Assembly: GCA_947176765.1 (NCBI GenBank) | Contig: CAMWRX010000001.1 | Location: 44,789 to 108,788, forward strand | Direction: 5' to 3' | DNA: 64,000 nucleotides | Origin: an uncultured bacterium | GTDB lineage: Bacteria > Bacillota > Clostridia > Oscillospirales > Oscillospiraceae | Shown here: positions 10,783-19,958 of the stretch, one piece after another | Numbering within the stretch: position 1 is the stretch's first letter | Layout of the letters: every line of letters begins with the position of its first letter | Program-made: the position numbers and the translations under genes | The notes under the pieces: model-generated | Told to the model about the DNA's origin: nothing | The model's input: only the letters and a program-made list of their open reading frames with translations | The model's database searches: none

Positions 10783-11616
10783 TCAGGGCTTTTGCAAGGC
10801 CAGCTCCAGCGTTTTTTCATAGGCGGCGATGACCGCCTCCATCACCGCGCCGCGAAACCCGGCCTGCTCCAGGGCCCGGACGCCCTGGATGGTGGAGCCG
10901 CCGGGGGAGCAGACGGCGTCCTTCAGAACGCCGGGGTGCTGGCCGGATTCCAAAACCAATTTTGCGGAGCCTGCCAGCATCTGGGCGGCAAGCTCCATCG
11001 CTTGGGCCCGGGGCAGACCGCAGGCCACGCCGCCGTCCGCCAGGGCCTCAAGAAATAGATCCGCAAAGGCCGGGCCGCAGCCGGACACGGCGGATCCGGC
11101 GTCCATCAAACGCTCCGGCAGGGCGGAAAAGCGGCCCGCCCCAGCCATGGCATCCAGAAACAGCCGTTCTTCCTCACTGGTGACATTCTCTGCGCAGGTA
11201 TAGAGGATCATTCCCTCGCCAATAGAGGCCGGGGTGTTTGGCATGATGCGGATGACAGGATAGTCCACACCCGCCAGCTCCTGAATCTGGCCGATGCTCA
11301 GTCCCGCGGCCATGGTTACCAGGAGGAAGCGATCCTGCCGCGCCGCCAGCGCCGGGCGCAGTTCCGCCAGCAGATCCGCCATCATCTGGGGTTTCACGCC
11401 CAGGAAGATGAAATCCGCCCATTCCGCCGCGTCGGCGGCGTTGGATACTCCGCAGTCCAGTTCCTCCGCCAGGGCTTCCGCCTTCTCCGGCGTACGGTTA
11501 GCGAGACGGACGCAGTCTCCGGGAATCTTCCGCCGGGCCGCGCGGGCCAGCGCCCCGCCCATATTTCCAGTGCCGATGAAACCCAGCTTCACAGTGTTGA
11601 GTGCGCTATCACACAT
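10783..11616 (-). CDS. proC: pyrroline-5-carboxylate reductase
   Basis: The last step of proline synthesis: NAD(P)H reduction of pyrroline-5-carboxylate. A 277-residue protein with the Rossmann motif KLGFIGTGNMGGALARAA (about residues 10-27), IMPNTPASIGEG in the middle and the C-terminal signature PGGSTIQGVRALEQAGFRG. ATG 11616 follows AGGAGGAAATGAT. It lies 11 bp downstream of proA in a proB-proA-proC operon. Confidence 0.97.
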   Translation of the reverse strand: MCDSALNTVKLGFIGTGNMGGALARAARRKIPGDCVRLANRTPEKAEALAEELDCGVSNAADAAEWADFIFLGVKPQMMADLLAELRPALAARQDRFLLVTMAAGLSIGQIQELAGVDYPVIRIMPNTPASIGEGMILYTCAENVTSEEERLFLDAMAGAGRFSALPERLMDAGSAVSGCGPAFADLFLEALADGGVACGLPRAQAMELAAQMLAGSAKLVLESGQHPGVLKDAVCSPGGSTIQGVRALEQAGFRGAVMEAVIAAYEKTLELALQKP

Positions 11617-11627
11617 ATCATTTCCTC

Positions 11628-12875
11628 CTATCTGACCTGTCCCTCGCCGTAGATGACGTATTTGCAGGAGGTCAATTCCTCCAGCCCCATGGGGCCCCGG
11701 GCGTGCATTTTCTGGGTGGAGATGCCGATCTCCGCCCCCAGGCCGAATTCGCCGCCGTCAGTAAAGCGGGTGGAGGCGTTGACATACACCGCCGCCGCGT
11801 CTACCGTGTCCAGGAAACGCTGGGCCTTGAAATAATTCCTGGTAATGATGCTCTCGGAGTGCTGAGTGCCGTGGGCGTTGATGAAGGCGACAGCCTCCTC
11901 CATGTCCTTCACGGTGCGAACCGCCAGAATGTAGTCGTCATACTCCGCGTCCCAGTCGCTGTCCTGCGCTAAAACGCCCCGGTCGCCAAGGATGCTCAGC
12001 GCCTTTTCGTCGCAGCGGAGCTCCACTTTGTAGCTATCCAGCAGAGGGACGGCCTTCGCCAAAAACGGCTCCAGCACATCCTCCTGGATCAAAACACACT
12101 CTACCGCGTTGCACACCGAGGGCCGGGAGCACTTGGCGTTGCAGAGAATCTCCGCCCCCATATCCAAATCCGCCTCGTCGTCGATGTAGATGTGGCACAC
12201 GCCCTCGCCGGTGCGGATGACGGGGACGCTGGCCTCCCTTGCCACAGTGCGGATCAAATCTGCGCCGCCCCGGGGGATCAGCACGTCCACATATCCATCC
12301 AGGTGCATCAGTTCCTTTGCTGTCTCGCGGCTGGTGTCCTGCACCAGGGAGATGCAATCCTCCGGCAGGCCCACGGAGGCCAGGGCCTCCCGCATCAGGG
12401 CCGATACACAGCGGTTGGAGCGGATGGCTTCTTTTCCGCCCCGGAGAATGCAGGCATTGCCTGATTTCAGGCACAGGGCCGCCGCGTCCACGGTGACGTT
12501 GGGGCGGGCCTCAAAGATAATGGCGATGACCCCAAGGGGCACCCGCCGCCGACTGATGATAAGCCCGTTGGGCCGGGTTTCCGTCTTGTCCGCCGTTCCG
12601 ATGGGATCCGGCAGGGCGATCACCTGCCGTACGCCGTCCACGATCCCAGCAATCCGCGATGGCGTCAGGGTCAGCCGATCCAGCATGGCGGAGCGCATTC
12701 CCGCCTCCCTGGCGGCGGCCACATCCTCGGCGTTGGCGGAAAGCCATTCCGCCTGCCGCTCTGTCAGGATCTGTGCGATGGCCTCCAGGGCTTGGTTCTT
12801 TTTCGCCGTCCCGGCGGTGGAAAGGGTATAGGCGGCGGCTTTTGCCAATCCGCCCTGAGTTTGCAGTGTGGTCAT
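11628..12875 (-). CDS. proA: glutamate-5-semialdehyde dehydrogenase (gamma-glutamyl phosphate reductase)
   Basis: Second enzyme of proline synthesis, reducing gamma-glutamyl phosphate with NADPH. 415 residues of the aldehyde dehydrogenase superfamily. IIFEARPNVTVDAAALCLKS (near 115) and LKSGNACILRGGKEA are family signatures, and the catalytic Cys lies in NAKCSRPSVCNAVE. ATG 12875 overlaps the proB stop codon (ATGA), which implies translational coupling; GGGAGGATAG precedes it. Confidence 0.97.
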   Translation of the reverse strand: MTTLQTQGGLAKAAAYTLSTAGTAKKNQALEAIAQILTERQAEWLSANAEDVAAAREAGMRSAMLDRLTLTPSRIAGIVDGVRQVIALPDPIGTADKTETRPNGLIISRRRVPLGVIAIIFEARPNVTVDAAALCLKSGNACILRGGKEAIRSNRCVSALMREALASVGLPEDCISLVQDTSRETAKELMHLDGYVDVLIPRGGADLIRTVAREASVPVIRTGEGVCHIYIDDEADLDMGAEILCNAKCSRPSVCNAVECVLIQEDVLEPFLAKAVPLLDSYKVELRCDEKALSILGDRGVLAQDSDWDAEYDDYILAVRTVKDMEEAVAFINAHGTQHSESIITRNYFKAQRFLDTVDAAAVYVNASTRFTDGGEFGLGAEIGISTQKMHARGPMGLEELTSCKYVIYGEGQVR

Positions 12876-13681
12876 TGGGCTATCCTCCCTGAAATAAATC
12901 TTGTCCCAATATTCTGTCCCTCCACGATGCCGTAGAGATTCTCCAACTTGGCCCCATTGGTGATTACCATGTCGAATCCGGCGGCCATGGCCACCCGGGC
13001 GGCGGAAAGCTTTGTCGCCATGCCGCCGGTGCCCCGCCAAGTGCCCGCGCCGCCGGCCATCTCCAAAATCTCCGGCGTCAGATCCGTGACCTGATGGAGG
13101 AGTCTGGCCTCCGGATGGGTTTTGGGATCCGCGTCATACAGCCCATCAATGTCGCTGAGAAGGATCAGCAGATCCGCGCGGCACAGCCCAGCTACAATGG
13201 CAGACAGGGTGTCGTTGTCGCCCAAAACCTTGTGGTGTCCTGTCTCGATCTCGGCGGAGGAGACGGAGTCGTTTTCGTTCACCACAGGGATGACCCCCAT
13301 GGAGAGCAGGGCGGAGAATGTACCCCGCAAATGCTCAGCCCTGTCTGGATTATCTACGTCGTCCCCGGTCAGCAGAATCTGGGCCACGGATTGATTGTAT
13401 TCAGCGAAAAGCTTGTCATAGATGTGCATCATCCGGCACTGGCCCACCGCCGCCGCAGCCTGCTTCATCCGCAGCTCTCTGGGCCGCTCGGGAAGTCCCA
13501 GGCTCTCTGTGCCCACGGCGATGGCGCCGGAGGATACCAGAATGATCTCGTGGCCCAGGCCATGGAGATCCGCCAGTGTGCGGGCTAAGCGCTCCATACT
13601 CCTGAGATCCAAGCTTCCGGAGTCATGGGTGAGGGTGGATGTGCCCACCTTGACTACGATACGCTGCTTTTTCCCTTCCAT
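12872..13681 (-). CDS. proB: glutamate 5-kinase (short form)
   Basis: First committed enzyme of proline synthesis, phosphorylating glutamate at the gamma carboxyl. 269 residues of the amino-acid kinase fold: VVKVGTSTLTHDSG at the N-terminus, NENDSVS near 138 and GTGGMATKLSAARVAM near 215. It lacks the C-terminal PUA domain found in longer family members of about 370 residues; short forms are common in Clostridia, and the reading frame shows no sign of truncation. ATG 13681 follows GGGAGGAC. Confidence 0.96.
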   Translation of the reverse strand: MEGKKQRIVVKVGTSTLTHDSGSLDLRSMERLARTLADLHGLGHEIILVSSGAIAVGTESLGLPERPRELRMKQAAAAVGQCRMMHIYDKLFAEYNQSVAQILLTGDDVDNPDRAEHLRGTFSALLSMGVIPVVNENDSVSSAEIETGHHKVLGDNDTLSAIVAGLCRADLLILLSDIDGLYDADPKTHPEARLLHQVTDLTPEILEMAGGAGTWRGTGGMATKLSAARVAMAAGFDMVITNGAKLENLYGIVEGQNIGTRFISGRIAQ

Positions 13682-13723
13682 CTCTTTGTCCTCCCGGTGA
13701 TTTTTACGAGGTATCCGTTACGG

Positions 13724-13766
13724 ACAGACGGCTGTCAAGGGGAGGCCCCGCTTGACAGCCGTCTGT
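13724..13766. repeat. long perfect inverted repeat between khpA and proB
   Basis: A 16-bp perfect stem (ACAGACGGCTGTCAAG at 13724-13739 with its complement at 13751-13766) and an 11-nt loop. No T run follows on either strand, so it is not a typical terminator. It would be a very stable hairpin in the RNA between khpA and proB. Confidence 0.85.
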
Positions 13767-13789
13767 GCTGTGCATAAATGCGTTTGGCT

Positions 13790-14020
13790 TCAGTCAACAA
13801 TGTCGACCGAGAGCTTTTTGCCCTGGCGCTGGGCCACCGAGCGCATCAGCGCGCGGATCTCCTTGGCGATGCGGCCCTGACGGCCGATCACTTTGCCCAT
13901 ATCGCCGGGGGCCACCCGGAGCTCCAGCACCGTCTCGGCGGGCGTCTCGTATTCGGAGACGGACACCGCGTCGGGATCGTCCACCAGGCTGCGGGCGATA
14001 TAAATGAGCAATTCCTTCAT
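13790..14020 (-). CDS. khpA: KH-domain RNA-binding protein
   Basis: A 76-residue single KH domain (YlqC/KhpA type) with the GxxG loop VIGRQGRIAKEIR near residue 44. These proteins pair with KhpB/Jag-type partners and bind RNA. The position directly after rpsP in the ffh-rpsP-ylqC order is conserved in Firmicutes. It follows rpsP by 18 bp. Confidence 0.94.
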   Translation of the reverse strand: MKELLIYIARSLVDDPDAVSVSEYETPAETVLELRVAPGDMGKVIGRQGRIAKEIRALMRSVAQRQGKKLSVDIVD

Positions 14021-14038
14021 GTGGCCTCCAGATTCTGA

Positions 14039-14275
14039 TTACATACCGGCCTTTTTCAGCAGGTCGCGCACCGTATCGGTAGGCTGAGCGCCGGCTTTGA
14101 CCCAGGCCTGGGCCCGCTCCACGTCGATGTTGACGGCGGCGGGATTCTGGCGGGGATCATAGGTACCGATCTCCTCGATAAAGCGGCCGTCCCGGGGATA
14201 GCGGGAGTCGGCAACCACCACGCGGTAGAAGGGGGCCTTCTTAGCGCCCATGCGGCGCAGACGAATCTTAACCAT
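14039..14275 (-). CDS. rpsP: 30S ribosomal protein S16
   Basis: 78 residues with the S16 signature [20 protein letters not shown], then [20 protein letters not shown]. Part of the small ribosomal subunit. ATG 14275 follows a strong GGAGGTGAATATAC site. It lies 84 bp downstream of ffh on the same strand. Confidence 0.98.
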   Translation of the reverse strand: MVKIRLRRMGAKKAPFYRVVVADSRYPRDGRFIEEIGTYDPRQNPAAVNIDVERAQAWVKAGAQPTDTVRDLLKKAGM

Positions 14276-14359
14276 TGTATATTCACCTCCAAAAGTTGTT
14301 CGTTCATTTATGGTAAATGCCCTACAAAAAGAGCAGAACCAACAAGTTGTTGTGTTTCT

Positions 14360-15700
14360 TTAAAACGGCAATCCCATGCCCTTGAACTTTCCAAACAGCC
14401 CCTTGGCCTTCTTGGGGTTTGCAAACTGCCGGGTAAGCTGCTGGATCATGTCAAACTGCTTCAGCAAACGGTTCACATCCACCACTTGGGTGCCGGAACC
14501 GGCGGCGATGCGCTTTTTCCGGCTGGAGTTGAGGATGTTGGGGTTCTCCCGCTCATAGGGGGTCATGGACTGGATGATGGCTTCAATGCGGGCCAGGTTG
14601 CCCTCGTCCACCGACAGATCCAGCTTTTTGCCTCCCATGCCCGGAAGCATTCCGGCAATATCCTGCATGGAGCCCATGCTCTTGAGCTGGATGAGCTGGT
14701 CATAGAAGTCGGCCAGGGTGAACTTGTTCTTGCGCAGCCGCTCCATCTGCTCGGCAGCTTTTTTGGCGTCCAGGTTCTGCTCCGCCTTTTCAATGAGGGA
14801 GAGCACGTCGCCCATGCCCAGGATACGGCTGGCCATGCGGTCGGGGTGGAACACCTCCACCGCGTCCAGCTTTTCGCCGATACCCGCGAACTTGATGGGC
14901 TTGCCGGTGACCGCCCGGATGGAGAGGGCCGCGCCGCCCCTGGCGTCGCCGTCCAACTTGGTGAGCATCACCCCGTCGATGTCCAGCGCGTCATCAAAGG
15001 CCTTGGCGGCGGTGACCGCGTCCTGGCCGATCATGGCGTCCACCACCAGTAGGATTTCGGTGGGGGAGACGGCCTCTTTGATGCGCCGCAGCTCGTCCAT
15101 CAGCGCCTCGTCCACATGAAGCCGTCCAGCGGTGTCCAGGAACACCATGTCGTTTCCGTGCTTTTTGGCGTGCTCTACGGCGGCCTTGGCGATGTCCACC
15201 GGGTCGATCTGGCCCATCTGGAACACCGGAATGTCCAGTTGCTCGCCCACGACCTCCAGCTGTTTGATGGCGGCGGGGCGGTACACGTCGCAGGCGGCCA
15301 GGAGGGGGCGCTTGCCCTGCTTTTTCATCAGCCCCGCCAGCTTAGCGCCGTTGGTGGTTTTGCCCGCGCCCTGAAGGCCTACCAGCATGACAATGGTGGG
15401 CGGGGCGGAGGAGATAGCCAGCTTGCTGTCGCCGCCCCCCATCAGGGAGGTCAGCTCCTCGTTGACAATTTTGACAATCATCTGGGCGGGAGTGAGGGAT
15501 TCCATCACGTCCTGTCCCACAGCCCGCTCCGTGACAGAGGCCACGAAGCTCTTGACCACTTTGAAGTTTACGTCCGCCTCCAAAAGGGCCATTTTAATCT
15601 CCTTCATGGCCTCTTTTACGTCGGCCTCGGAGAGCCGGCCCTTGCCGCGCAGGCGCTTAAAGACGGCGGACAGCTTGTCGGTGAGACTTTCAAATGCCAT
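14360..15700 (-). CDS. ffh: signal recognition particle protein Ffh (SRP54)
   Basis: GTPase of the signal recognition particle that targets membrane and secreted proteins co-translationally. 446 residues: an N-terminal helical bundle, the NG domain with GLQGAGKTTNGAKLAG (from 109), DTAGR at 189-193 and TKLDGDARGGAAL, and a methionine-rich M domain (MGSMQDIAGMLPGM, RKKRIAAGSGT). It starts 5 bp after the stop of ylxM, the usual partner gene. Confidence 0.98.
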   Translation of the reverse strand: MAFESLTDKLSAVFKRLRGKGRLSEADVKEAMKEIKMALLEADVNFKVVKSFVASVTERAVGQDVMESLTPAQMIVKIVNEELTSLMGGGDSKLAISSAPPTIVMLVGLQGAGKTTNGAKLAGLMKKQGKRPLLAACDVYRPAAIKQLEVVGEQLDIPVFQMGQIDPVDIAKAAVEHAKKHGNDMVFLDTAGRLHVDEALMDELRRIKEAVSPTEILLVVDAMIGQDAVTAAKAFDDALDIDGVMLTKLDGDARGGAALSIRAVTGKPIKFAGIGEKLDAVEVFHPDRMASRILGMGDVLSLIEKAEQNLDAKKAAEQMERLRKNKFTLADFYDQLIQLKSMGSMQDIAGMLPGMGGKKLDLSVDEGNLARIEAIIQSMTPYERENPNILNSSRKKRIAAGSGTQVVDVNRLLKQFDMIQQLTRQFANPKKAKGLFGKFKGMGLPF

Positions 15701-15705
15701 AACAG

Positions 15706-16077
15706 TTACTCCTGCGCCAGTTTGGCCGCGTTTTCCTTAATCGTTCGGGCAATCTCATCCAGCATGGCGTCGTTGTAGCTGCGCCGGTCCACCGCTTGAA
15801 GCAGCCGGTCAGCGGCGGCATCAATGGCGGCGATAGCCGCCCTAGACTGCTGGAAGCGGCGGATGATGTGGGTTTTGTCCTCAATTTCTGTCATAGCCGC
15901 CTCGGCCCGGACGATGACATCCCGCACACCCTGGCGGGAGATGCCGTAATTCTCCGCGATTTCGGCCAGAGAGAGATCCTCATTGTAATAGAGGTCGTAG
16001 AATTCCCGCTGCCGCTCAGTGAGCAGATCGCCGTAAAAATCAAACAGCATGGCCATACGGTATGCCTGATTTTTCAT
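15706..16077 (-). CDS. ylxM: YlxM/UPF0122 sigma-70 region 4-like protein
   Basis: A 123-residue helix-turn-helix protein (LTERQREFYDLYYNEDLSLA, then EIAENYGISRQGVRDVIVRA) of the YlxM family, which modulates SRP assembly in some Gram-positives. The start at 16077 follows GGAGGCGGGG. Directly upstream of ffh; both are probably driven by the strong promoter at 16132-16160. Confidence 0.94.
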   Translation of the reverse strand: MKNQAYRMAMLFDFYGDLLTERQREFYDLYYNEDLSLAEIAENYGISRQGVRDVIVRAEAAMTEIEDKTHIIRRFQQSRAAIAAIDAAADRLLQAVDRRSYNDAMLDEIARTIKENAAKLAQE

Positions 16078-16131
16078 GGAACCCCGCCTCCACAAGATGT
16101 TGTGTAAAGTTAATAAGCTTTACAATGCGAT

Positions 16132-16160
16132 ACTATATCACAACCCACACTAAAAGTCAA
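16132..16160 (-). promoter_or_regulatory. sigma-A promoter for ylxM-ffh-rpsP-khpA
   Basis: On the minus strand TTGACT, a 17-bp spacer and TATAGT. An inverted repeat TGTAAAG/CTTTACA (16103-16124) lies about 8 bp inside the predicted transcript. Confidence 0.75.
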
Positions 16161-16224
16161 GGCGAAAATACCATGTTTTTCAAAGTGTTCAGAAAAAATT
16201 TACCTTGCGGGGCAAAATAACAGG

Positions 16225-16252
16225 TGTCAAATGGAAGCGGATGATGTATAAT
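16225..16252 (+). promoter_or_regulatory. promoter for ymfF-ymfH-lgt-folD
   Basis: A perfect TATAAT at 16247-16252 with a weak TGTCAA 16 bp upstream, 36 bp before the ymfF start. Confidence 0.55.
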
Positions 16253-16288
16253 ACTACCTTAGAGTAAAATTGCAAGAGGAGGAACACT

Positions 16289-17569
16289 ATGCGGCAGCAT
16301 TGGAAACGGCTGGCGGACGGGGTAGAGTTGGCGGTAAACCAAACCGATAAGTTCAAGACCGGCCTTCTTGGGGTGACCCTTACCATCCCTCTTGATGCGG
16401 ATACCGCCACCGCCGGGGCGTTGATTCCGGAGGTGCTCGGCCGGGGCAGTCGGAACTATCCGGATATGGAGAAGCTTTCCGCGGCGGCGGACGCGCTGTA
16501 TGGCGCATCCCTGGGCCCCGTGGTGCGGCAGCGGGGGGAGAGCCAATGCGTCAGCTTTTTGTGCAGCTTTATTGATGACCGCTATGCCCTGGACGGGTCG
16601 GCGGTGCTGGAGCCAGCGGCCAAGCTGATGGGGGAGGTGCTGCTGGATCCAGTCCTCCAGGATGGCGTGTTCCGCCGGGACTATGTGGAGTCGGAGGGCG
16701 CAAACCTGGCTGACCGCATTCAGGCCCGGGTGAACGACAAGCGGAGTTGGGCCGTGTTCCGCCTTATTCAGGAGATGTGTGCTGGGGAAGCCTATGCGGT
16801 GGACAAGCTTGGGAACGCGGATCAGGCCAAAGACATGAAGCCGGAGATGCTGTGGGCGGCCTACCGCTCTCTGTTGTCTGGGGCCAAGGTGAACTTTTAT
16901 TATGGAGGCGGAGCCCAGCCGGAGCGGGTAGAGGACGCGGTTCGGCGTGCGTTTGCCCCATTGCTGACAGGGCGGGATGCCCCGGTGTGCTGTCAGGTGA
17001 TTGCGGAGCCCAAGGGCCCTGTCCGTACGGTGACAGACGCTATGGACGTGACCCAGGGCAAACTGGCCATGGGCTTTCGCACCGGCGGGATTACCGTGGA
17101 AAGCGATGATTATCCTGCCCTGCTGGTGTGCAATACGCTGTTCGGTGCCGGCGCCAATTCCAGACTGTTCCTCAATGTGAGGGAGAAAATGAGCCTGTGT
17201 TACTATGCCTCTTCTGCGCTGGACAAGCTCAAGGGGCTGATGGTGGTGTCCTCCGGGGTGGAGTTTGCCCAGTTTGACCGGGCCCAGGAGGCCATTCTGA
17301 AACAGTTGGACGAAGTGCGCCGGGGCCGCTTTTCCGGTGAAGAACTGAATGCCGCCATCCGCTCGGTGGTCACCGATCTGAGAGGGCGGCAGGACAGCCA
17401 GGGGCAGATGGAGGACGACCGGCTCACCGGCCTGCTGTTTCACTGTGCCGCCGGGGAGGGAGAGGCCCTCGCCCAAGAGGTGGAGCGGGTCACAGCCGAC
17501 CAGGTGGCGGAGGTCGCCCGAAAGCTGAAGCTGGATACTATATACCGCCTCACAGGGAAGGAGGGCTGA
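16289..17569 (+). CDS. ymfF: M16-family peptidase-like protein (YmfF type, probably inactive subunit)
   Basis: A 426-residue insulinase-fold protein. The HxxEH zinc motif expected near the N-terminus is missing, as in the non-catalytic partner of M16 pairs; the C-terminal half keeps LLVCNTLFGAGANSRLFLNV (near 278), the substrate-chamber Arg/Tyr region. It probably forms a clamshell with the adjacent YmfH-like protein to degrade peptides. ATG 16289 follows AGAGGAGG. The ymfH start is 3 bp downstream. Confidence 0.85.
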   Translation: MRQHWKRLADGVELAVNQTDKFKTGLLGVTLTIPLDADTATAGALIPEVLGRGSRNYPDMEKLSAAADALYGASLGPVVRQRGESQCVSFLCSFIDDRYALDGSAVLEPAAKLMGEVLLDPVLQDGVFRRDYVESEGANLADRIQARVNDKRSWAVFRLIQEMCAGEAYAVDKLGNADQAKDMKPEMLWAAYRSLLSGAKVNFYYGGGAQPERVEDAVRRAFAPLLTGRDAPVCCQVIAEPKGPVRTVTDAMDVTQGKLAMGFRTGGITVESDDYPALLVCNTLFGAGANSRLFLNVREKMSLCYYASSALDKLKGLMVVSSGVEFAQFDRAQEAILKQLDEVRRGRFSGEELNAAIRSVVTDLRGRQDSQGQMEDDRLTGLLFHCAAGEGEALAQEVERVTADQVAEVARKLKLDTIYRLTGKEG

Positions 17570-17572
17570 GCT

Positions 17573-18844
17573 GTGGACAAATTGGAGTACACCGCCTTGG
17601 GTCAGACAGTGTACCACTGTGTGCTGCCCAACGGGCTGAACATATATGTGGACGTGCGCCCCGAGTACACCAAGCAGTTCGCCTTTTTCGCCACCCACTA
17701 TGGAGGAATGGATCTGCGCTTCCGGGATGAGGACGGCAGCTGGCTGGAAACGCCGGCGGGGGTGGCTCATTTTCTGGAGCATAAGACCTTTGATATGAAG
17801 GATGGCAACGCCCTCCAGCTTATGGCCGCCAACGGCACCGATCCAAACGCGTTTACTTCCTTCAACATGACCGGATATTATTTTGACGGCGTGCGGGGCT
17901 TTGAGGAAAATCTGCACACCCTGCTGTCTTTCGTGTCGGTGCCTTGGTTTACCCAGGAGAGTGTGGACAAGGAGCAGGGCATCATTGCCCAGGAAATCCG
18001 AATGTATGAGGATGACCCCGCCAGCGAGGTGTTTGAGGGGCTGAAAGCAGCTATGTACACCCGCCATTCGGTGCGAACCCGGATTGCTGGAACAGTTGAA
18101 TCCATCTCCCACATTACGGCGGACACCCTTTACCAGTGTCACCGAACCTTTTATCGGCCAGGAAATATGGTGCTGTGCGCGGCGGGCAATATTGACCCCC
18201 AGCGGGTGGCGGATATTGCCCGGGAGGTGCTGTCTGACGCGCCTGCCGCCGCAGCGGTTGTAGATCACGGCCAGCCGGAGCCGGCGGAGGTAGGGGAAAC
18301 GTTCACCCGCCGGACCATGCCGGTTTCCATCCCCATGTTCGCCCTGGGATTCAAGGGAACGCCCGCAGCCGAAGGGACGGGTCTGCGCCAGCGGCTGGTG
18401 GCCGAGCTGGTGTGCGACGTGCTGTTCAGCCCCTCCGCGCCGCTTTATAACCGTCTCTATGAGCAGGGACTGCTGAACGGCTCCTTCGGCAGCTCTTACT
18501 ACGCCTTCCCCGGCTGCGCCTGGATCATGGCGGAGGGGGAGAGCCGGGAGCCGGAGCGCGTGAGGGACGAGGTGCTGAAGGAGGCTGCCCGCCTGGGGGC
18601 AGAGGGTATCGACCAGGCGCTGTGGGATCGGCTGAAAAACGCGGCTTACGGTTCCATGGTGCGCCACCTCAATTCCATGGAGGATACCTGCATTGAGCTG
18701 GCCGAGGCCCACTTCAATGGAGAGGATTATCTCAGCTTCCCCCAGGTATTCCAGAGCATTGATCGCGCCGACGGCGAGATGCTGCTGCGGGAGTGGTGCG
18801 TGGAGGAGCGAACAGCCTTATCGGTGATTGAACCGGAAGAATAA
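17573..18844 (+). CDS. ymfH: M16-family zinc peptidase (YmfH type)
   Basis: A 423-residue catalytic M16 partner. The inverted zinc motif HFLEH is at residues 66-70 and the downstream glutamate lies in QGIIAQEIRMYEDDP (near 140). Cytoplasmic; no signal peptide. It starts at GTG 17573, where AAGGAGGG of the upstream gene end serves as its ribosome site. Paired with ymfF as in Bacillus, where the neighbouring genes differ. Confidence 0.92.
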   Translation: MDKLEYTALGQTVYHCVLPNGLNIYVDVRPEYTKQFAFFATHYGGMDLRFRDEDGSWLETPAGVAHFLEHKTFDMKDGNALQLMAANGTDPNAFTSFNMTGYYFDGVRGFEENLHTLLSFVSVPWFTQESVDKEQGIIAQEIRMYEDDPASEVFEGLKAAMYTRHSVRTRIAGTVESISHITADTLYQCHRTFYRPGNMVLCAAGNIDPQRVADIAREVLSDAPAAAAVVDHGQPEPAEVGETFTRRTMPVSIPMFALGFKGTPAAEGTGLRQRLVAELVCDVLFSPSAPLYNRLYEQGLLNGSFGSSYYAFPGCAWIMAEGESREPERVRDEVLKEAARLGAEGIDQALWDRLKNAAYGSMVRHLNSMEDTCIELAEAHFNGEDYLSFPQVFQSIDRADGEMLLREWCVEERTALSVIEPEE

Positions 18845-18866
18845 ACAGACATAGAGAGGAACGACC

Positions 18867-19958
18867 ATGACAAATACAGTCTTTTTTCCTGGCCTTGGGC
18901 TGGAATTTGAGCTGAACCGGGTGGCATTTTCCGTTTTCGGCCACAATATCTATTGGTACGGCATCATCATCGCGACGGGCTTTCTGCTGGCGGTAGCCTA
19001 CGGCCTGTGGCGGGCGCCCCGGTTCTCCATGGATCCGGACGTCATTACAGACGCCATCTTTGTGGTGGTGCCGTCGGCCATCATCGGCGCCAGAGCCTAT
19101 TACGTGATCTTCAACCCCGCGGTCTGCTTTACGGCGGACGGTTCCTTCAGTCTGCTCAACGCTGTCGCCTTCTGGGACGGCGGCCTGGCCATCTATGGCG
19201 GCGTTATCGGTACGGTGATCTCCGCTGTCATCTTTTGTAAGGTGCGCAAGGTGGACTTCTGGAGCGGCATGGACATTACCGCCTACGGCCTGCTGATCGG
19301 CCAGATGGTGGGCCGCTGGGGGAACTTCGTCAACGTGGAGTGTTACGGCGGGGTGACCACGATGCCCTGGCGGATGTGCTCGGAGTCCATCGCCAATGAT
19401 CTGCTGCGGGACGGCCTGCTGGAGTCCCGGCAGATGTACGACAGCATCCTGGACGGCGCCTTGGGCGTCCATCCCGCCTTCTTCTATGAGTCCATGTGGA
19501 ATCTGCTGGGCTTCATCCTGCTGGTGCTGCTGGCAAAGCGGGGGCGGAAGTTCAATGGTCAGATGTTCCTCAGCTACGTGATCTGGTATGGCCTGGGCCG
19601 GGCCGTGATTGAGGGAATGCGCACCGACAGTCTCTACTTCTTCGGTACCGGGATCCGTTCGTCCCAGATGCTGGGAATCGTTTCGGCGCTGGTGGGGATC
19701 GGGTTGTTTGTGTTGCGACTCAAGACCGCCGGGCCCGCCTCACCGCCCTTTGTGAAGGTTTCCAATGAAGAAGTGCCCCAGCCGGAGGAAAGCGCCCCGG
19801 CAGCGGAGATTTTACCTGAAGGGGAGGAGGCGGCTCCTGCGGCAGAGCCTGCCATGCCGGAGCCGGAGGAATCCGTCCCTGTGGCGGCTTCTGCCGAGCC
19901 TGCCGCGCTTGAGGAAGAACAGAAGGAGGAGAAGCAAGATGGCGGCGACGCTGATTGA
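18867..19958 (+). CDS. lgt: prolipoprotein diacylglyceryl transferase with an acidic C-terminal tail
   Basis: Adds diacylglycerol to the lipobox cysteine of lipoproteins in the membrane. 363 residues: about seven membrane segments, GGLAIYGGVIGTV near 110 and the signature GRWGNFVNVECYGG near 150. The family is usually under 300 residues. Here the last 70 or so residues form a Pro/Ala/Glu-rich tail (VPQPEESAPAAEILPEGEEA and similar units) ending over the folD start. ATG 18867 follows AGAGGAACG. Confidence 0.96.
   Translation: MTNTVFFPGLGLEFELNRVAFSVFGHNIYWYGIIIATGFLLAVAYGLWRAPRFSMDPDVITDAIFVVVPSAIIGARAYYVIFNPAVCFTADGSFSLLNAVAFWDGGLAIYGGVIGTVISAVIFCKVRKVDFWSGMDITAYGLLIGQMVGRWGNFVNVECYGGVTTMPWRMCSESIANDLLRDGLLESRQMYDSILDGALGVHPAFFYESMWNLLGFILLVLLAKRGRKFNGQMFLSYVIWYGLGRAVIEGMRTDSLYFFGTGIRSSQMLGIVSALVGIGLFVLRLKTAGPASPPFVKVSNEEVPQPEESAPAAEILPEGEEAAPAAEPAMPEPEESVPVAASAEPAALEEEQKEEKQDGGDAD

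Noticed and set aside
13682..13790. A T-box or proline riboswitch leader for proB
   Set aside because: No GGGTGGNACCGCG element and no terminator with a T tract; only the simple inverted repeat is present.
16259..18712. An 817-codon open frame antisense to ymfF and ymfH
   Set aside because: It spans two well-supported genes and their junction, its composition is shadow-like, and it lacks a ribosome site and promoter.
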